From positions 623,342 through 687,341 of the forward strand of contig NZ_JAPDOK010000001.1 in assembly GCF_026013415.1 (NCBI RefSeq): a stretch of 64,000 bases of DNA, given 5' to 3'. The translations under genes were made by a program, and so were the position numbers. Below the pieces are notes generated by a model that worked only from the letters and a program-made list of their open reading frames with translations, was not told the origin of the DNA and did no database searches. Positions 9,438-18,941 of the stretch are shown piece by piece. The stretch is from Sphingomonas caeni (GTDB lineage: Bacteria; Pseudomonadota; Alphaproteobacteria; Sphingomonadales; Sphingomonadaceae). Positions within the stretch are counted from its first letter, which is position 1. The number at the start of each line of letters is the position of its first letter.

Positions 9438-11044
9438 TTCCCCCAGGGCTCGAGCAGCGGCAGCACCGGCGCCATCTGCGCCGCATAGTCGCGCCACTTG
9501 CCGACGCCCTCGGCATTGAGCCCGCGCGCGAGCTGCGCGCCGCTGGGGGTGAAGACCCCGCGCTGCGCGACATTGGCCGCGAAATCGCGCATCTTCGCCG
9601 ACCATTCGACCCCCAGATGCGCGCAGACCGCGCGCGTGGTGCCGTCGAAATCGCCGATCATGTCCTCGAGCCGGCAGGTCTGCGCGTGCATCGGCAGCGC
9701 CGCCTCGCTCGCGGCGCGGAGTTCCATTGCCGCCGCGAACAGCTCGGCCGCGCCCGCCAGCGTCAGCATCTGATAGTTCGGGTCGTTCATCCTGAAGCGG
9801 CGCCGGAAACAGCTGAGCACCGTGTCGCGCGGATCGCGCTCGGCGAACAGGATGCGCGCGTCGGGAAAGAGCCGCGCGATCAGCGGCAGCTTGAAGCTGT
9901 GGAACGGATGCTTGTCGACAAAGACCTTGCCCGCCGGATCCACACCCTGTTCGGCCACCCGGCGCCAATAGGCGGCGCGATATTGGTCGAGCCCGGCATC
10001 GGGCAGCGCACAAAAGGCCGCGAACTTGTCGCGGTCCGCGAGCAACGCGCGAGCGCCGTCGACCAGGCACTCCTTTTCGGCGAGCGTGACGATTTCGTCA
10101 TGCTGCTCAAGTACTTGCTCGAGCAAGGTCGTGCCCGAGCGCGGAAAGCCGACCAGGAAGACATGCGTCTTCGCCGGCCCTTTGCCCGCGCCTTCGACCG
10201 TGGCAAAGCTTCGCCGGTCGAGCAGGGCGGTCATGTCGCGCACCGCCGCCAGCGTGCCGGGACGGCCGCCGAACTGCGGCGCATGGGCCGCGCGGGCGGT
10301 TTCGCCCGCCTCGGTCCAGGCCTCGAATGCCTCCGCGTGGCGGCCCTGCGCGTCGAGCGCGTCGCCGAGCAGGCCGGTCGCGGTCGCGAGATCCTGTGGC
10401 GGCAACGCCCCATCCTTGATCAGCGCCCGCAGCCGCGGCTCGGCGCCGCCATCGCCGAGCGCGACCTCGGCCTCGGCGAGGATCAGCTGGGTCGGTGGAA
10501 AGCCCGGCGCGCGCTCGAACGCCTGCGCGGCGAGGCTGCGCGCTTCCTCGGGCGCGCCGCGGCGGATCGCGAGATGCGCGAGACCGTTCAACGCCACCGG
10601 ATTGCCCGGCTGGAGGCCAAGCGCATGCTCGAAATCGCGCCGCGCATCGTTCAGCCGCGCCAGCCCCATCAGCGAGACCGCGCGGTTCGACCAGGCCGGG
10701 GCGAACCCCGGCTCGGCCGCGATCGCCGCATCGAATTCGGCCAGCGCCTCTTCCATGCGGTCGAGCCGCTGGAGGATCAGGCCATAGGCGTTGCGGATGC
10801 CGGGCGCCTGGGGCGCCATCTCGGCCGCGCGGGCGAGCAGGGCGCAGGCCTCGTCGAGCCGTCCCAACCCCTCGAGCCGGCCCGCCGCGAGATCGAGCAC
10901 CATCGGATGGACCACGCCGTCGGCGAGCGCGTGCGCCGCCATCGCCTGGGCGCGGGCGACATCGCCCCCGGTGAGCGCGGCATGGACGGCGCGCAGCGTT
11001 GCCCGGTCGGCTTCAACATCGCGGCTGGCGGAAGTTACTGACAA
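9434..11044 (-). CDS. TPR-repeat sulfotransferase
   Basis: Protein of 536 aa, first gene of the five-gene chain. TPR repeats cover about residues 15-240 and the sulfotransferase domain about 293-536, with the P-loop GFPRSGTTLLEQ from 299 and the FAERDPRD region typical of the 3'-phosphate site. No signal peptide. It begins 86 nt downstream of the TonB-dependent receptor gene, past a strong terminator, so chain expression probably depends on read-through or a promoter in that short gap. A paralogue ends the same chain at 3480. Confidence 0.9.
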   Translation of the reverse strand: MSVTSASRDVEADRATLRAVHAALTGGDVARAQAMAAHALADGVVHPMVLDLAAGRLEGLGRLDEACALLARAAEMAPQAPGIRNAYGLILQRLDRMEEALAEFDAAIAAEPGFAPAWSNRAVSLMGLARLNDARRDFEHALGLQPGNPVALNGLAHLAIRRGAPEEARSLAAQAFERAPGFPPTQLILAEAEVALGDGGAEPRLRALIKDGALPPQDLATATGLLGDALDAQGRHAEAFEAWTEAGETARAAHAPQFGGRPGTLAAVRDMTALLDRRSFATVEGAGKGPAKTHVFLVGFPRSGTTLLEQVLEQHDEIVTLAEKECLVDGARALLADRDKFAAFCALPDAGLDQYRAAYWRRVAEQGVDPAGKVFVDKHPFHSFKLPLIARLFPDARILFAERDPRDTVLSCFRRRFRMNDPNYQMLTLAGAAELFAAAMELRAASEAALPMHAQTCRLEDMIGDFDGTTRAVCAHLGVEWSAKMRDFAANVAQRGVFTPSGAQLARGLNAEGVGKWRDYAAQMAPVLPLLEPWGK

Positions 11045-11073
11045 ATCTTGGTCTTTTCGAAGTTCGCGAAATC

Positions 11074-11107
11074 AAAAAAGGGGCCGGCAGATCGCTCCGC
11101 CGGCCCC
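11074..11107 (-). terminator. Rho-independent terminator after the TonB-dependent receptor gene
   Basis: The 9-nt arm GGGGCCGGC (11080-11088) pairs with GCCGGCCCC (11099-11107). Read on the minus strand the hairpin is followed directly by a run of six T (complement of 11074-11079). It lies 22 nt after the receptor stop codon and before the sulfotransferase start. Confidence 0.85.
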
Positions 11108-11129
11108 ATATTCGTAGGCGAGTGCTGGC

Positions 11130-14100
11130 TTAGAAGTCCAGCGTCACGCCCGCATAGATGTACCGGCCCAGCGCGTCATAGACGACCGGATAGGTATTGC
11201 CGTTGCAGAACACGCTCGAGCAGGCGTTGATCACGCCGCTGGTGCCGTTCGAGCCGATGATCGGCGGCTCGCGGTCGAGCAGGTTCTGCACGCCCAGGCG
11301 GAAGCTGTAATGCTCACCCACCGTGGCGCTCAGCGTCAGGTCGATATAGCTCTGCGACGGGATCCGCGCGTTCACCAGGGCGTAGTTCGGGCGGCCGCCC
11401 GAATCGACGCCGCCGGTGAGCGACGGGTTCGAGCTCGAGCGGTCGATATCGACGGCCGAGAAGTAACGCCACTGGGTCGAGACACCGATGCCCCACGGCG
11501 TCGTCCAGGTCAGACGGGCCTTGTGGCGCCACTCGGGGCTCGGGGTGGTGCAGATCAGGCCGTAGAGGCCGGCGCAGTCATACGGCGTCGACACACCATT
11601 GTCGGTGATGATCTCGTTCAGCCAGGTGCCGTTCGCGTTGAGCGCGAGCGAACCGAGGCCGCCCAGGTCATGCGAGTAGCTGAGGCCCACGTCGATACCG
11701 GTGGTCTTCAGGCTGCCGAGATTCTGGTTGGTGTCGACGACATAGCCGTTGCTGGTGCGCCACAGCGACCCGAACTGATCGCGATGGATCAGGCCGCAGA
11801 AGCCGGGATCGCCCGTGATCATGCAGGTCTGGAGCGTGGTGTCCTGACCGATGGTCGCAACGGTGTTCTCGATCTTGATGTTGAAGTAATCGACCGTCAG
11901 CGCGAACTTCGGAATGAAGCTCGGCTGGATCACCGCGCCCACCGTCCAGGTGTCCGCGATTTCCGGCGTCAGGTTCGGGTTGCCGCCGATCAGGCCGTTA
12001 TACTGGCCCGCCGGGTTACCCGCGATCGTGCCGAACTGCGCCGCGGAAACACCGGTGCGGGCGCACTGCGCCTGCGTGTTGCCGTTGACGGTGCCGCCGG
12101 AGATCGAACCCGCGCACGGATCCGAGTTACCGTTGAGCGCGACGCGATTCGGCGCGAACAGCTCCTGGATGTTCGGCGAACGGACGGCGCGGTTGTACGC
12201 CGCACGGAAGCGGATGTCACGGATCGGAGCGAATTCGGCGGCGACCTTGTACGTATCGGTGTTCACCGAACGCGCGCCGATCGAATAGTCCGAATAGCGA
12301 TAGCCGGCTTCGAGCGACAGATCCTCGATGAAGCCGTTCTGCACGATCGGCAGACGGAATTCGGCGAACGCTTCCTTGACGGTGAACGAGCCTTCGATCG
12401 GCAGCGTCGGAGCACCCTGGCCGGCGAGGTCGCCGGTCTGGAACTCGAGGTCGGTGACCTCCTGCAGATGCTCCTTGCGGTATTCGAAGCCGACGTTCAT
12501 CGCCAGGCCGCCATCGGCCCAGGGAGTCTTCACGCCATATTCGCCGAGCAGGCCGGTCAGCGAGACCGACGCGACGGTCTCATCGGTGACGCCGCGCTTG
12601 AAGCCAGGGGTCGTGATGTAGTTCACCGCGGCCGGGCTGGCGCCGTTCTGGACGAAGATATCCCACGGCACGCAGTTCGGATCGGTGCCGTCGAGGACCG
12701 AGCGGCAGATCGGATCCACGCCCGCCGTGCGCGGATCGTCGATCACGTCGAGCGCCTTGGTCATGCGCGAGACCGAGACGTCGTTATAATAGGTCTCGGC
12801 GAAGTTGGTGCGGCCATACTGGTAATAGGCGTCGTAGCTGAAGCCGCCACCCAGATCGCCCTTGACGCCCGCCACCAGGCGATAGCTGGTGTGCTGCAGG
12901 TCGTCGCGGCGCGGACCGCCCTCGATGTTGCGGCGCAGGATCTGCGCGAAACCCCGGAAATAGGGCAGGCCGGTGGTCGGATCGATGAAGACCGCGGGGG
13001 CCGTGATGCGGCCGGCCTTGGCTTCAGCGGTAACCGAGTTGCCGTTCGGCGTGATCAGGTTCTGCGGGTGGCAGACGATCGAGCGCTGCTGCGCCGACAT
13101 CAGCGGGTTGTCGCAGTTGAGCGTCAGCGTGTTGCCGAAGTCGCCCGACGGCGCGATCTGGGCGACCGAACGGTCGTCCATGAACATGCCTTCGAGATAG
13201 GGCTTGATCGCGTCGTTGATTTCATAGTTGGCGAAGAAGCCAGCCGTGTAGCGCTCGTCCGGACGCTGATAATAGTTGGTCGGCGCGAAGTTGAACGGGG
13301 TCGAGCCGGGGACCAGGGTGCGGTTCGCACCGACCTGGTACAGCGTCGAGGTGCCGTCCGAATAGGGGATCGGCGCCGCCGGGTTACCGAAATCATAGAC
13401 GATGAACGTGCCCTGGGGCGACGTCGCCGAACCGCCGCAGGTGAAGAGCAGCGCGGGGTTGGCCGCGGTCTGCGCAGGAGTACGCGCCTGCGTGGTGCAA
13501 GCCGAGTAATCGCGCTTGTCCTGGGTCACCGCGTTGATCTTGCGATAGCCGACATAGCCGACGACATGGCCGCGGCCGTCGTCGAACGAGGCGCCGATCG
13601 TGGCGGTCGTGTCGGTCGTGCCGCCATCGGTCACCGAACCGTCGGGATAGGTGAAGCCGCGCGCGGTGAGCGCGTTGCGGATGCCCGTCTTCGAACGGTT
13701 GTTGTGCTGATAGAAGCTGTACTGGCTGTCGATGCGGAAGCCGGTGAAATCGGTATCCATGATGAAGTTGACGACGCCGCCGACGGCGTCTGCACCATAG
13801 ACCGACGAAGCGCCGCCGGTGAGCACGTCGACACGGCTGATCAGCGCGGCCGGAACCGCGTTAAGATCGGCCGACGGGGTCTCGGGATCGCCCGGGAGCA
13901 GACGGCGGCCGTTGATCAGCACCAGCGTGCGGTTCGAGCCGAGGCCGCGCAGGTTGACGGTGGCGGTGCCCGACGCGCCGTTCGACACGTTACCGCCGAA
14001 TTCGGCGAAAACCTGCGGCAGCGAGTTGATCAGGTCTTCCGCGCGGGTCGTGCCCTGCAGCTTGATCTCGGTGGCGTTGACGACGGTGACCGGGCTGGTC

Positions 14101-14270
14101 GAGGTCAGGTTCGGCTGCGGAATGCGCGAACCCGTGACCAGAATCTCCTGATCGTCACTGGCAGTCGTCGTCGTGTCGTCCTGCGCGAAGGCCGGCGACG
14201 CGATCAGCGCAACGCCGATCGCGAGCGGGGCCGCGCTCTGTCGCAGGAGACCTGCGAAATTCTTCTTCAT
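11130..14270 (-). CDS. TonB-dependent outer-membrane receptor
   Basis: Protein of 1046 aa. A signal peptide ends in SPAFAQ near residue 29. A short Asp/Thr-rich stretch follows, then a TonB-box-like ILVTGSRIP, the plug domain (residues about 60-190, with LRGLGSNRTLVLINGRR and GGASSVYGADAVGGVVN) and a long beta-barrel ending in the outer-membrane signature GVTLDF with C-terminal Phe. The length suits the large sphingomonad receptors for oligosaccharides or peptides. SD-like AAAGGA precedes the ATG. No sigma/anti-sigma pair is adjacent. The ligand is unknown; the modification genes downstream are probably functionally linked. Confidence 0.95.
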   Translation of the reverse strand: MKKNFAGLLRQSAAPLAIGVALIASPAFAQDDTTTTASDDQEILVTGSRIPQPNLTSTSPVTVVNATEIKLQGTTRAEDLINSLPQVFAEFGGNVSNGASGTATVNLRGLGSNRTLVLINGRRLLPGDPETPSADLNAVPAALISRVDVLTGGASSVYGADAVGGVVNFIMDTDFTGFRIDSQYSFYQHNNRSKTGIRNALTARGFTYPDGSVTDGGTTDTTATIGASFDDGRGHVVGYVGYRKINAVTQDKRDYSACTTQARTPAQTAANPALLFTCGGSATSPQGTFIVYDFGNPAAPIPYSDGTSTLYQVGANRTLVPGSTPFNFAPTNYYQRPDERYTAGFFANYEINDAIKPYLEGMFMDDRSVAQIAPSGDFGNTLTLNCDNPLMSAQQRSIVCHPQNLITPNGNSVTAEAKAGRITAPAVFIDPTTGLPYFRGFAQILRRNIEGGPRRDDLQHTSYRLVAGVKGDLGGGFSYDAYYQYGRTNFAETYYNDVSVSRMTKALDVIDDPRTAGVDPICRSVLDGTDPNCVPWDIFVQNGASPAAVNYITTPGFKRGVTDETVASVSLTGLLGEYGVKTPWADGGLAMNVGFEYRKEHLQEVTDLEFQTGDLAGQGAPTLPIEGSFTVKEAFAEFRLPIVQNGFIEDLSLEAGYRYSDYSIGARSVNTDTYKVAAEFAPIRDIRFRAAYNRAVRSPNIQELFAPNRVALNGNSDPCAGSISGGTVNGNTQAQCARTGVSAAQFGTIAGNPAGQYNGLIGGNPNLTPEIADTWTVGAVIQPSFIPKFALTVDYFNIKIENTVATIGQDTTLQTCMITGDPGFCGLIHRDQFGSLWRTSNGYVVDTNQNLGSLKTTGIDVGLSYSHDLGGLGSLALNANGTWLNEIITDNGVSTPYDCAGLYGLICTTPSPEWRHKARLTWTTPWGIGVSTQWRYFSAVDIDRSSSNPSLTGGVDSGGRPNYALVNARIPSQSYIDLTLSATVGEHYSFRLGVQNLLDREPPIIGSNGTSGVINACSSVFCNGNTYPVVYDALGRYIYAGVTLDF

Positions 14271-14483
14271 GGAACGTCCTTTCCCTGAATCCTGGGCGGT
14301 TTACCCGCCGGATTCTGCCGACAAAGCAGGCGGCGAGGCTACTGTAAATCTCCTTAGTAGTCCCGTAGTGAGAAGGCCGTGTGACTGTGGAATTTTTGCA
14401 ACACAGCATAAGTTGCGCGAACACAGGGTTTGCTTGACATAAAGATGCGTCGCCCGATCGGCGCGCCACAGGAGGAAGGCCCC

Positions 14484-14984
14484 ATGCGGCTCGTATATTC
14501 ACTGCTCCCGCTTCTGGTTCTGGCGACCCCGGCGCTGGCGCAGGAGCGCTCGAAGCGGCTCGACGCGGTGGTCGAATGCCGCAAGCTCACCGACTCGGCC
14601 GAACGGCTGGCCTGTTACGACAAGGCGGTCGCCGACCTCGATTCCGCCGAGAAATCGCGCGAGGTGGTGGTGGTCGACAAGGAGCAGGTGCGCGAGGCGC
14701 GGCGCGGCCTGTTCGGCCTCAGCCTGCCGCGCATCCGCCTGTTCGACAGCAGCGACGAGCCCGACCTCGACGAGGTCACCTCGACGGTCAAATCGATCTC
14801 GACGCAGGGCGACGGGCGGGTTTTCTTCGTGCTCGAGGACGGCGCGCGCTGGGTGCAGACCGACAACCGCACCGTGGTCAATGTCCGTCCCGGCACCCAG
14901 GTGACGCTCAAGCGCGCCGCGATGGGGAGCTTCTTCGCCAAGTTCCACGGATCGATCTCGGTCCGGGTGAAGCGCGTGAATTAG
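14484..14984 (+). CDS. Secreted hypothetical protein, 166 aa
   Basis: I chose ATG 14484: GGAGGAAGG precedes it by a few bases and it begins a clear signal peptide (MRLVYSLLPLLVLATPALAQ). After cleavage come two Cys residues (VECRKLTDSAERLACYDKAV), a spacing common in periplasmic proteins that handle DNA-gyrase-inhibitor-like or uncharacterised cargo. The C-terminal half is rich in beta strands and ends basic (VRVKRVN). I do not recognise a named family. It is divergent from the receptor gene and convergent with the LytM peptidase gene. Confidence 0.8.
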   Translation: MRLVYSLLPLLVLATPALAQERSKRLDAVVECRKLTDSAERLACYDKAVADLDSAEKSREVVVVDKEQVREARRGLFGLSLPRIRLFDSSDEPDLDEVTSTVKSISTQGDGRVFFVLEDGARWVQTDNRTVVNVRPGTQVTLKRAAMGSFFAKFHGSISVRVKRVN

Positions 14985-15006
14985 CGCCCAACGTGACAAA
15001 ATGAAC

Positions 15007-15091
15007 CGTTCGCCCTGAGCCTGTCGAAGGGCAGCTCTCCACAAAGGATTCGCTTGCGGATAGGCGCCCTTCGACAGGCTCAGGGCGAACG
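15007..15091. repeat. Palindromic intergenic repeat (perfect 26-bp arms)
   Basis: Arms 15007-15032 and 15066-15091 are exact 26-nt inverted copies (CGTTCGCCCTGAGCCTGTCG and six further bases) around a 33-nt loop. It lies between convergent genes ending at 14984 and 15151. A degenerate member of the same family is at 26658-26746. As a transcript it would form a very stable hairpin and could stop transcription from both sides. Confidence 0.9.
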
Positions 15092-15150
15092 GGAATGGAA
15101 GTCGCGGTTTGCGCCCGCTTGAGCAAGCGCAGCAAAGGTCCCCTCCGGCC

Positions 15151-16065
15151 CTATTCGGTGACCGGCATCGGCCCCGCCATCAGCAGCGGGTCCACCCGCG
15201 CGTCGCGCCATTTCATCCCCCAATGGAGGTGCGGCCCGGTCGCACGCCCGGTCATGCCGACCAGCCCGATCGGCTGGCCGCGCCGGATATGTTCGCCCAC
15301 CTTCACGTCGATCCGCGAGAGATGCATGAAGGCGCTGTTGAGCCCCATGCCGTGATCGACCATCAGCAGATAGCCTTCGAGCGTGAAGGGTGTCGCCGCG
15401 GCAAGCACCACCACCCCGTCGGCGGGCGCGAGCACCACCGTTCCCACCGGGCGGGCGATATCGACCCCCGAATGATAGGCGCCCGCCTCGCCATTCTGAT
15501 AGATTCGCTGCGACCCGAACAGGGTCGAGATCCGCCCGGTCACCGGCCAGAGAAAGGGCTGGCGCCAGCCCGCCGCGTCGGTCTGCATCGCGCGCGCGGC
15601 GCCGATCTGCTGGAGCTCGCCGGGGCGGCGCTTCTCGAATTCGGGCTGGGGGACGGGATATTTGGGCAAGGTGTCGAGCCGCGAAATATCCCAGGCCCGC
15701 GGCGCCACGGTCAGCGCCTGCGTCACCTGCCCGCCATCGCCCAGCGTAGCGACGAGGGTCGCGCCGGGGCCGGCATCGCGGTCGAAGCCGATCACGAAAC
15801 GGCCATCGCCCGAAAGCGGGACCGACGCGCCGTTGAAGCTCAGCATCGTCGTGCCCGCGGGCGCGGCGCCGATCACGACGCCGCCCTGGATCATCTGGCC
15901 CTGGAACTGGAAGCGGCCGGGCACCGGCCTCAGATCGGCAGGGCTCGGCGTGGGGGCCGGCAGCGGCAAGGCGGGCGCCGCGGCGGCGGGCTGCTGCGTG
16001 GCGGCGGGAAGCGTGCAGGTGCCCAGCAGGGCGACGAAAAGCGAACCGGTGAACAGGCGGCCCAT
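15151..16065 (-). CDS. M23 (LytM-type) metallopeptidase, periplasmic
   Basis: Protein of 304 aa. I chose ATG 16065, which begins a signal peptide (MGRLFTGSLFVALLGTCTLP); a Cys at its end could make it a lipoprotein. A Pro/Ala-rich linker and a beta-rich region with GVVIGAAPAGT follow, then a LytM domain (about 185-295) with the zinc motifs HSGVD and HLHW (279-282), both intact. Peptidases of this family cleave peptidoglycan cross-bridges or activate amidases. It starts 5 nt after the DUF2093 gene, suggesting co-transcription with it and xseA. Confidence 0.9.
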   Translation of the reverse strand: MGRLFTGSLFVALLGTCTLPAATQQPAAAAPALPLPAPTPSPADLRPVPGRFQFQGQMIQGGVVIGAAPAGTTMLSFNGASVPLSGDGRFVIGFDRDAGPGATLVATLGDGGQVTQALTVAPRAWDISRLDTLPKYPVPQPEFEKRRPGELQQIGAARAMQTDAAGWRQPFLWPVTGRISTLFGSQRIYQNGEAGAYHSGVDIARPVGTVVLAPADGVVVLAAATPFTLEGYLLMVDHGMGLNSAFMHLSRIDVKVGEHIRRGQPIGLVGMTGRATGPHLHWGMKWRDARVDPLLMAGPMPVTE

Positions 16066-16070
16066 CAGCC

Positions 16071-16268
16071 TCACCCGAGCATCGCCTTGAGGGCGATCTC
16101 CGCGCTGGCATAGGGTTCCTGCCGCGCGACGCTCCAATAGCGCAGCGCGTCGAGCGGGATCGCCTCGCCGCTCACCGCGCAGGTGACATGGCCGCCGGGC
16201 GTCAGCACGCGGAAGCCGTTGGCCAGATAGTGCAGCCGCGCGGGGCGGTCGGTGTTGGACATCAGCAT
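16071..16268 (-). CDS. DUF2093 domain protein
   Basis: Protein of 65 aa covering the small alphaproteobacterial DUF2093 family: a short beta-rich segment (LANGFRVLTPGGHVTCAVSG) and the conserved IPLDALRYWSV. One Cys is present and no membrane segment. An alternative ATG lies 6 nt downstream (16262). It sits between xseA and the LytM gene, all on the minus strand and closely spaced. Function not known. Confidence 0.88.
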   Translation of the reverse strand: MLMSNTDRPARLHYLANGFRVLTPGGHVTCAVSGEAIPLDALRYWSVARQEPYASAEIALKAMLG

Positions 16269-16297
16269 TTCATGCGACCTTCGAACTCGGGTGCGGC

Positions 16298-17677
16298 TTA
16301 CAAGAGGCTCGGTTGTTCCGGCTTGTTCCCATCATAGGATTTGCCGCCCGCGCGCTCAACCCGGGCATCTACCGGACCGTCCCTGAACTGGAGCGTAACC
16401 GCCCCTGCCGCGCGCGCCTCGGCGGCGGTGGTGACGACCTTGCCAGAGGCCTTGGCGCCGACACGGACATAGCCGCGCTGGAGGAGGTTGTCCGGATTGA
16501 CCGACTCGAGCAGCCGCGAGGCGCCTTCGAGCCGGTGCCGCGCGGTCGCGAGGCGCGCTTCGAGCGCCGCGGGACGCAGCGCCCCGCCCGAACGTTCGAG
16601 TGCCCCCCGCGCCACCGTCACCCGGCGTTCGAGCGCACGGTCGAGCCGTCCGCCCAGATCGTCCATCTTCTGCCGCTGCGGCCCGAGCAGCGCATCGCGG
16701 CGCGGCAGCACGCGGACCAGGGCCGCCAGCCGCTCTCCCGCGCGCTCGTGATAGCGCCGCGCGCAGCGCTCGGAGCGGAGCGCCAGGCTGGCGATGCCGT
16801 TCCGCAGATCGGCGAGCACCGGCACCGCCATCTCGGCGGCGGCGGTGGGGGTCGGCGCGCGCAGATCGGCGGCGAAGTCGGACAGGCTGGTGTCGGTCTC
16901 ATGCCCCACCGCCGAGATCAGCGGGATCGAGCAGCCCGCGATCGCGCGGACCACCGCCTCCTCGTTGAACGCCCACAAATCCTCGATCGAGCCCCCGCCG
17001 CGCGCGACGATGATCAGGTCGGGCCTCGGCACCGGCCCATCGGCGGCCATCGCGTCGAACCCCCGGATCGCCGCCGCGACTTCGCCCGCGGCGCCCTCGC
17101 CCTGCACCTTGACCGGCCAGACGATCACATGCGTCGGGCAGCGGTCCTCCAGCCGGTGGAGGATGTCGCGGATCACCGCGCCGGTGGGCGAGGTCACCAC
17201 CCCGATCACCCTGGGCATATAGGGCAGCGCCTGCTTCCGCTCGCGGTCGAACAGCCCCTCGGCGGCGAGGCTCGCCTTCAGTTTCTCGAACAGCGCCATC
17301 AGCGCGCCTTCGCCCGCCAGCTCCATGCGCTCGATCACGATCTGGTATTTCGACCGCCCCGGATAGATGGTCAGCTTGCCGGTCGCGACCACCTCGATCC
17401 CGTCCTGCGGGCTGAACGGCAAAGCGCTCGCGGCGCCGCGCCAAATCACCCCGTCGATCACCGCATCACTATCCTTGAGGCTGAGATAGGCATGGCCCGA
17501 GGCCGCCTTTTTCCACCCCGAAATCTCACCGCGCAGGCGCACATGGCCGAACTCGCCCTCGACGGTGCGCTTGAGCCGCTGCGACAGCTCGCTGACGCTC
17601 CACGCCGCGGCGTTGTCGCCGGGGGTCTCCTCGGCTACGAGCCGGCCAGATGGTGCGTCGGAAAAGGGATCGGGCAT
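16298..17677 (-). CDS. xseA: Exodeoxyribonuclease VII large subunit
   Basis: Protein of 459 aa. The N-terminal OB-fold (about 20-120, with [14 protein letters not shown] and GEISGWK) precedes the catalytic core holding the family signatures [17 protein letters not shown] and [17 protein letters not shown]. With XseB it degrades single-stranded DNA in repair. I start at ATG 17677, preceded on its strand by AGGA; the next ATG upstream would add an unrelated segment. The start codon overlaps that of divergent purD by two bases (CATG at 17675-17678), so each promoter must lie in the other gene. Confidence 0.95.
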   Translation of the reverse strand: MPDPFSDAPSGRLVAEETPGDNAAAWSVSELSQRLKRTVEGEFGHVRLRGEISGWKKAASGHAYLSLKDSDAVIDGVIWRGAASALPFSPQDGIEVVATGKLTIYPGRSKYQIVIERMELAGEGALMALFEKLKASLAAEGLFDRERKQALPYMPRVIGVVTSPTGAVIRDILHRLEDRCPTHVIVWPVKVQGEGAAGEVAAAIRGFDAMAADGPVPRPDLIIVARGGGSIEDLWAFNEEAVVRAIAGCSIPLISAVGHETDTSLSDFAADLRAPTPTAAAEMAVPVLADLRNGIASLALRSERCARRYHERAGERLAALVRVLPRRDALLGPQRQKMDDLGGRLDRALERRVTVARGALERSGGALRPAALEARLATARHRLEGASRLLESVNPDNLLQRGYVRVGAKASGKVVTTAAEARAAGAVTLQFRDGPVDARVERAGGKSYDGNKPEQPSLL

Positions 17678-18941
17678 GAACGTCCTGCTGGTGGGATCGG
17701 GAGGACGCGAACATGCGCTCGCGTGGAAGCTGGCGCAATCGCCGCTGCTGACGAAGCTGTGGGCGGCGCCCGGAAATCCGGGGATCGCGCGCCATGCCGA
17801 GATCGCCGATATCGCCGCCAATGATCATCGCGGGCTGATCGATTTCTGCCTGCGCCACTCGATCAGCTTCGTCGTGGTCGGGCCCGAGGCGCCGCTGGTC
17901 GAGGGGCTCGCGGACAATCTGCGCACCATGGGGATCGGCGTGTTCGGCCCCAATAAATTCCCCGCCCAGCTCGAAGGCTCGAAGGGCTTCACCAAGGATT
18001 TGTGCGCGCGCGAGAATATCCCGACCGCCGGCTATGTCCGCTGCGAGACACGCGACGGGGCGCTCGCCTGCCTCGAGGATTTCGGACTGCCGGTGGTGGT
18101 CAAGGCCGATGGACTGGCGGCGGGCAAGGGCGTGACGGTCGCCTTCACGACCGAAGAGGCCGAGGGTGCGATCGCCGACATCTTCTCGGGCCACGGCGCC
18201 AGCGTGGTGATCGAGGAGTTCCTCGAGGGCGAGGAAGCCAGCCTGTTCGTGCTGACCGACGGCACCAGCCTGATGCCCTTCGGCTCCGCCCAGGATCACA
18301 AGCGCGTCGGCGAGGGCGATACCGGGCCCAATACCGGCGGGATGGGCGCCTACAGCCCCGCTCCGGTGCTCACCGCCGAGCTGGAGGCCCGCGCGATCGA
18401 CGAGATCGTCCGCCCCACGGTCGAGGCGCTGGCGCGGCAGGGCAATCCCTATTCGGGCGTGCTCTATGCCGGGCTGATGCTCACCGCCCAAGGCCCCAAG
18501 CTGATCGAGTATAACGCCCGCTTTGGCGATCCCGAATGCCAGGTGCTGATGCCGCGCCTTCAGAGCGACCTGCTCGATTATTTCATCGCCTGCGACCGCG
18601 GCACGCTCGGCACCATGGCCGCGCCCCGCTTCTCCGACGAGACCGCGCTGACCGTGGTGATGGCCGCGCAGGGCTATCCCGGCACGCCGCAGACCGGCGG
18701 CGCGATCGGCGGGCTCGATGCGGCGGAAGCGGGCGGTGCGCGGGTCTTCCAGGCCGGCACCCGGCTCGATGACGGCAAGCTCGTCGCCTCGGGCGGCCGC
18801 GTCCTCGCGGTCACCGCGACCGGGCCAGACGTCCGCGCCGCCCAAGCCGCCGCCTATCGCGCGGTCGATGCGATCGACTTCCCCACCGGTTTCTGCCGCC
18901 GCGACATCGGCTGGCGCGAGGTCGAACGCGAAGAGGCCTAG
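17676..18941 (+). CDS. purD: Phosphoribosylamine-glycine ligase
   Basis: Protein of 421 aa starting [19 protein letters not shown], the classic GARS N-terminus, which fixes the start at 17676. ATP-grasp features include [14 protein letters not shown] and [16 protein letters not shown], plus [10 protein letters not shown] and [10 protein letters not shown]. It makes glycinamide ribonucleotide in purine synthesis. The start overlaps that of xseA on the other strand; its TAG stop shares the palindrome CTAG (18938-18941) with the convergent gene. Confidence 0.97.
   Translation: MNVLLVGSGGREHALAWKLAQSPLLTKLWAAPGNPGIARHAEIADIAANDHRGLIDFCLRHSISFVVVGPEAPLVEGLADNLRTMGIGVFGPNKFPAQLEGSKGFTKDLCARENIPTAGYVRCETRDGALACLEDFGLPVVVKADGLAAGKGVTVAFTTEEAEGAIADIFSGHGASVVIEEFLEGEEASLFVLTDGTSLMPFGSAQDHKRVGEGDTGPNTGGMGAYSPAPVLTAELEARAIDEIVRPTVEALARQGNPYSGVLYAGLMLTAQGPKLIEYNARFGDPECQVLMPRLQSDLLDYFIACDRGTLGTMAAPRFSDETALTVVMAAQGYPGTPQTGGAIGGLDAAEAGGARVFQAGTRLDDGKLVASGGRVLAVTATGPDVRAAQAAAYRAVDAIDFPTGFCRRDIGWREVEREEA

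Noticed and set aside
87..14270. RiPP biosynthesis cluster with precursor peptide
   Set aside because: No short precursor-like gene, leader recognition element, protease or dedicated exporter is visible, so I call it a modification cluster of unknown substrate.
11310..14288. Long plus-strand open frame opposite the TonB-dependent receptor
   Set aside because: Arg/Ala/Asp-rich antisense shadow; the minus-strand reading has a signal peptide, plug and barrel end.
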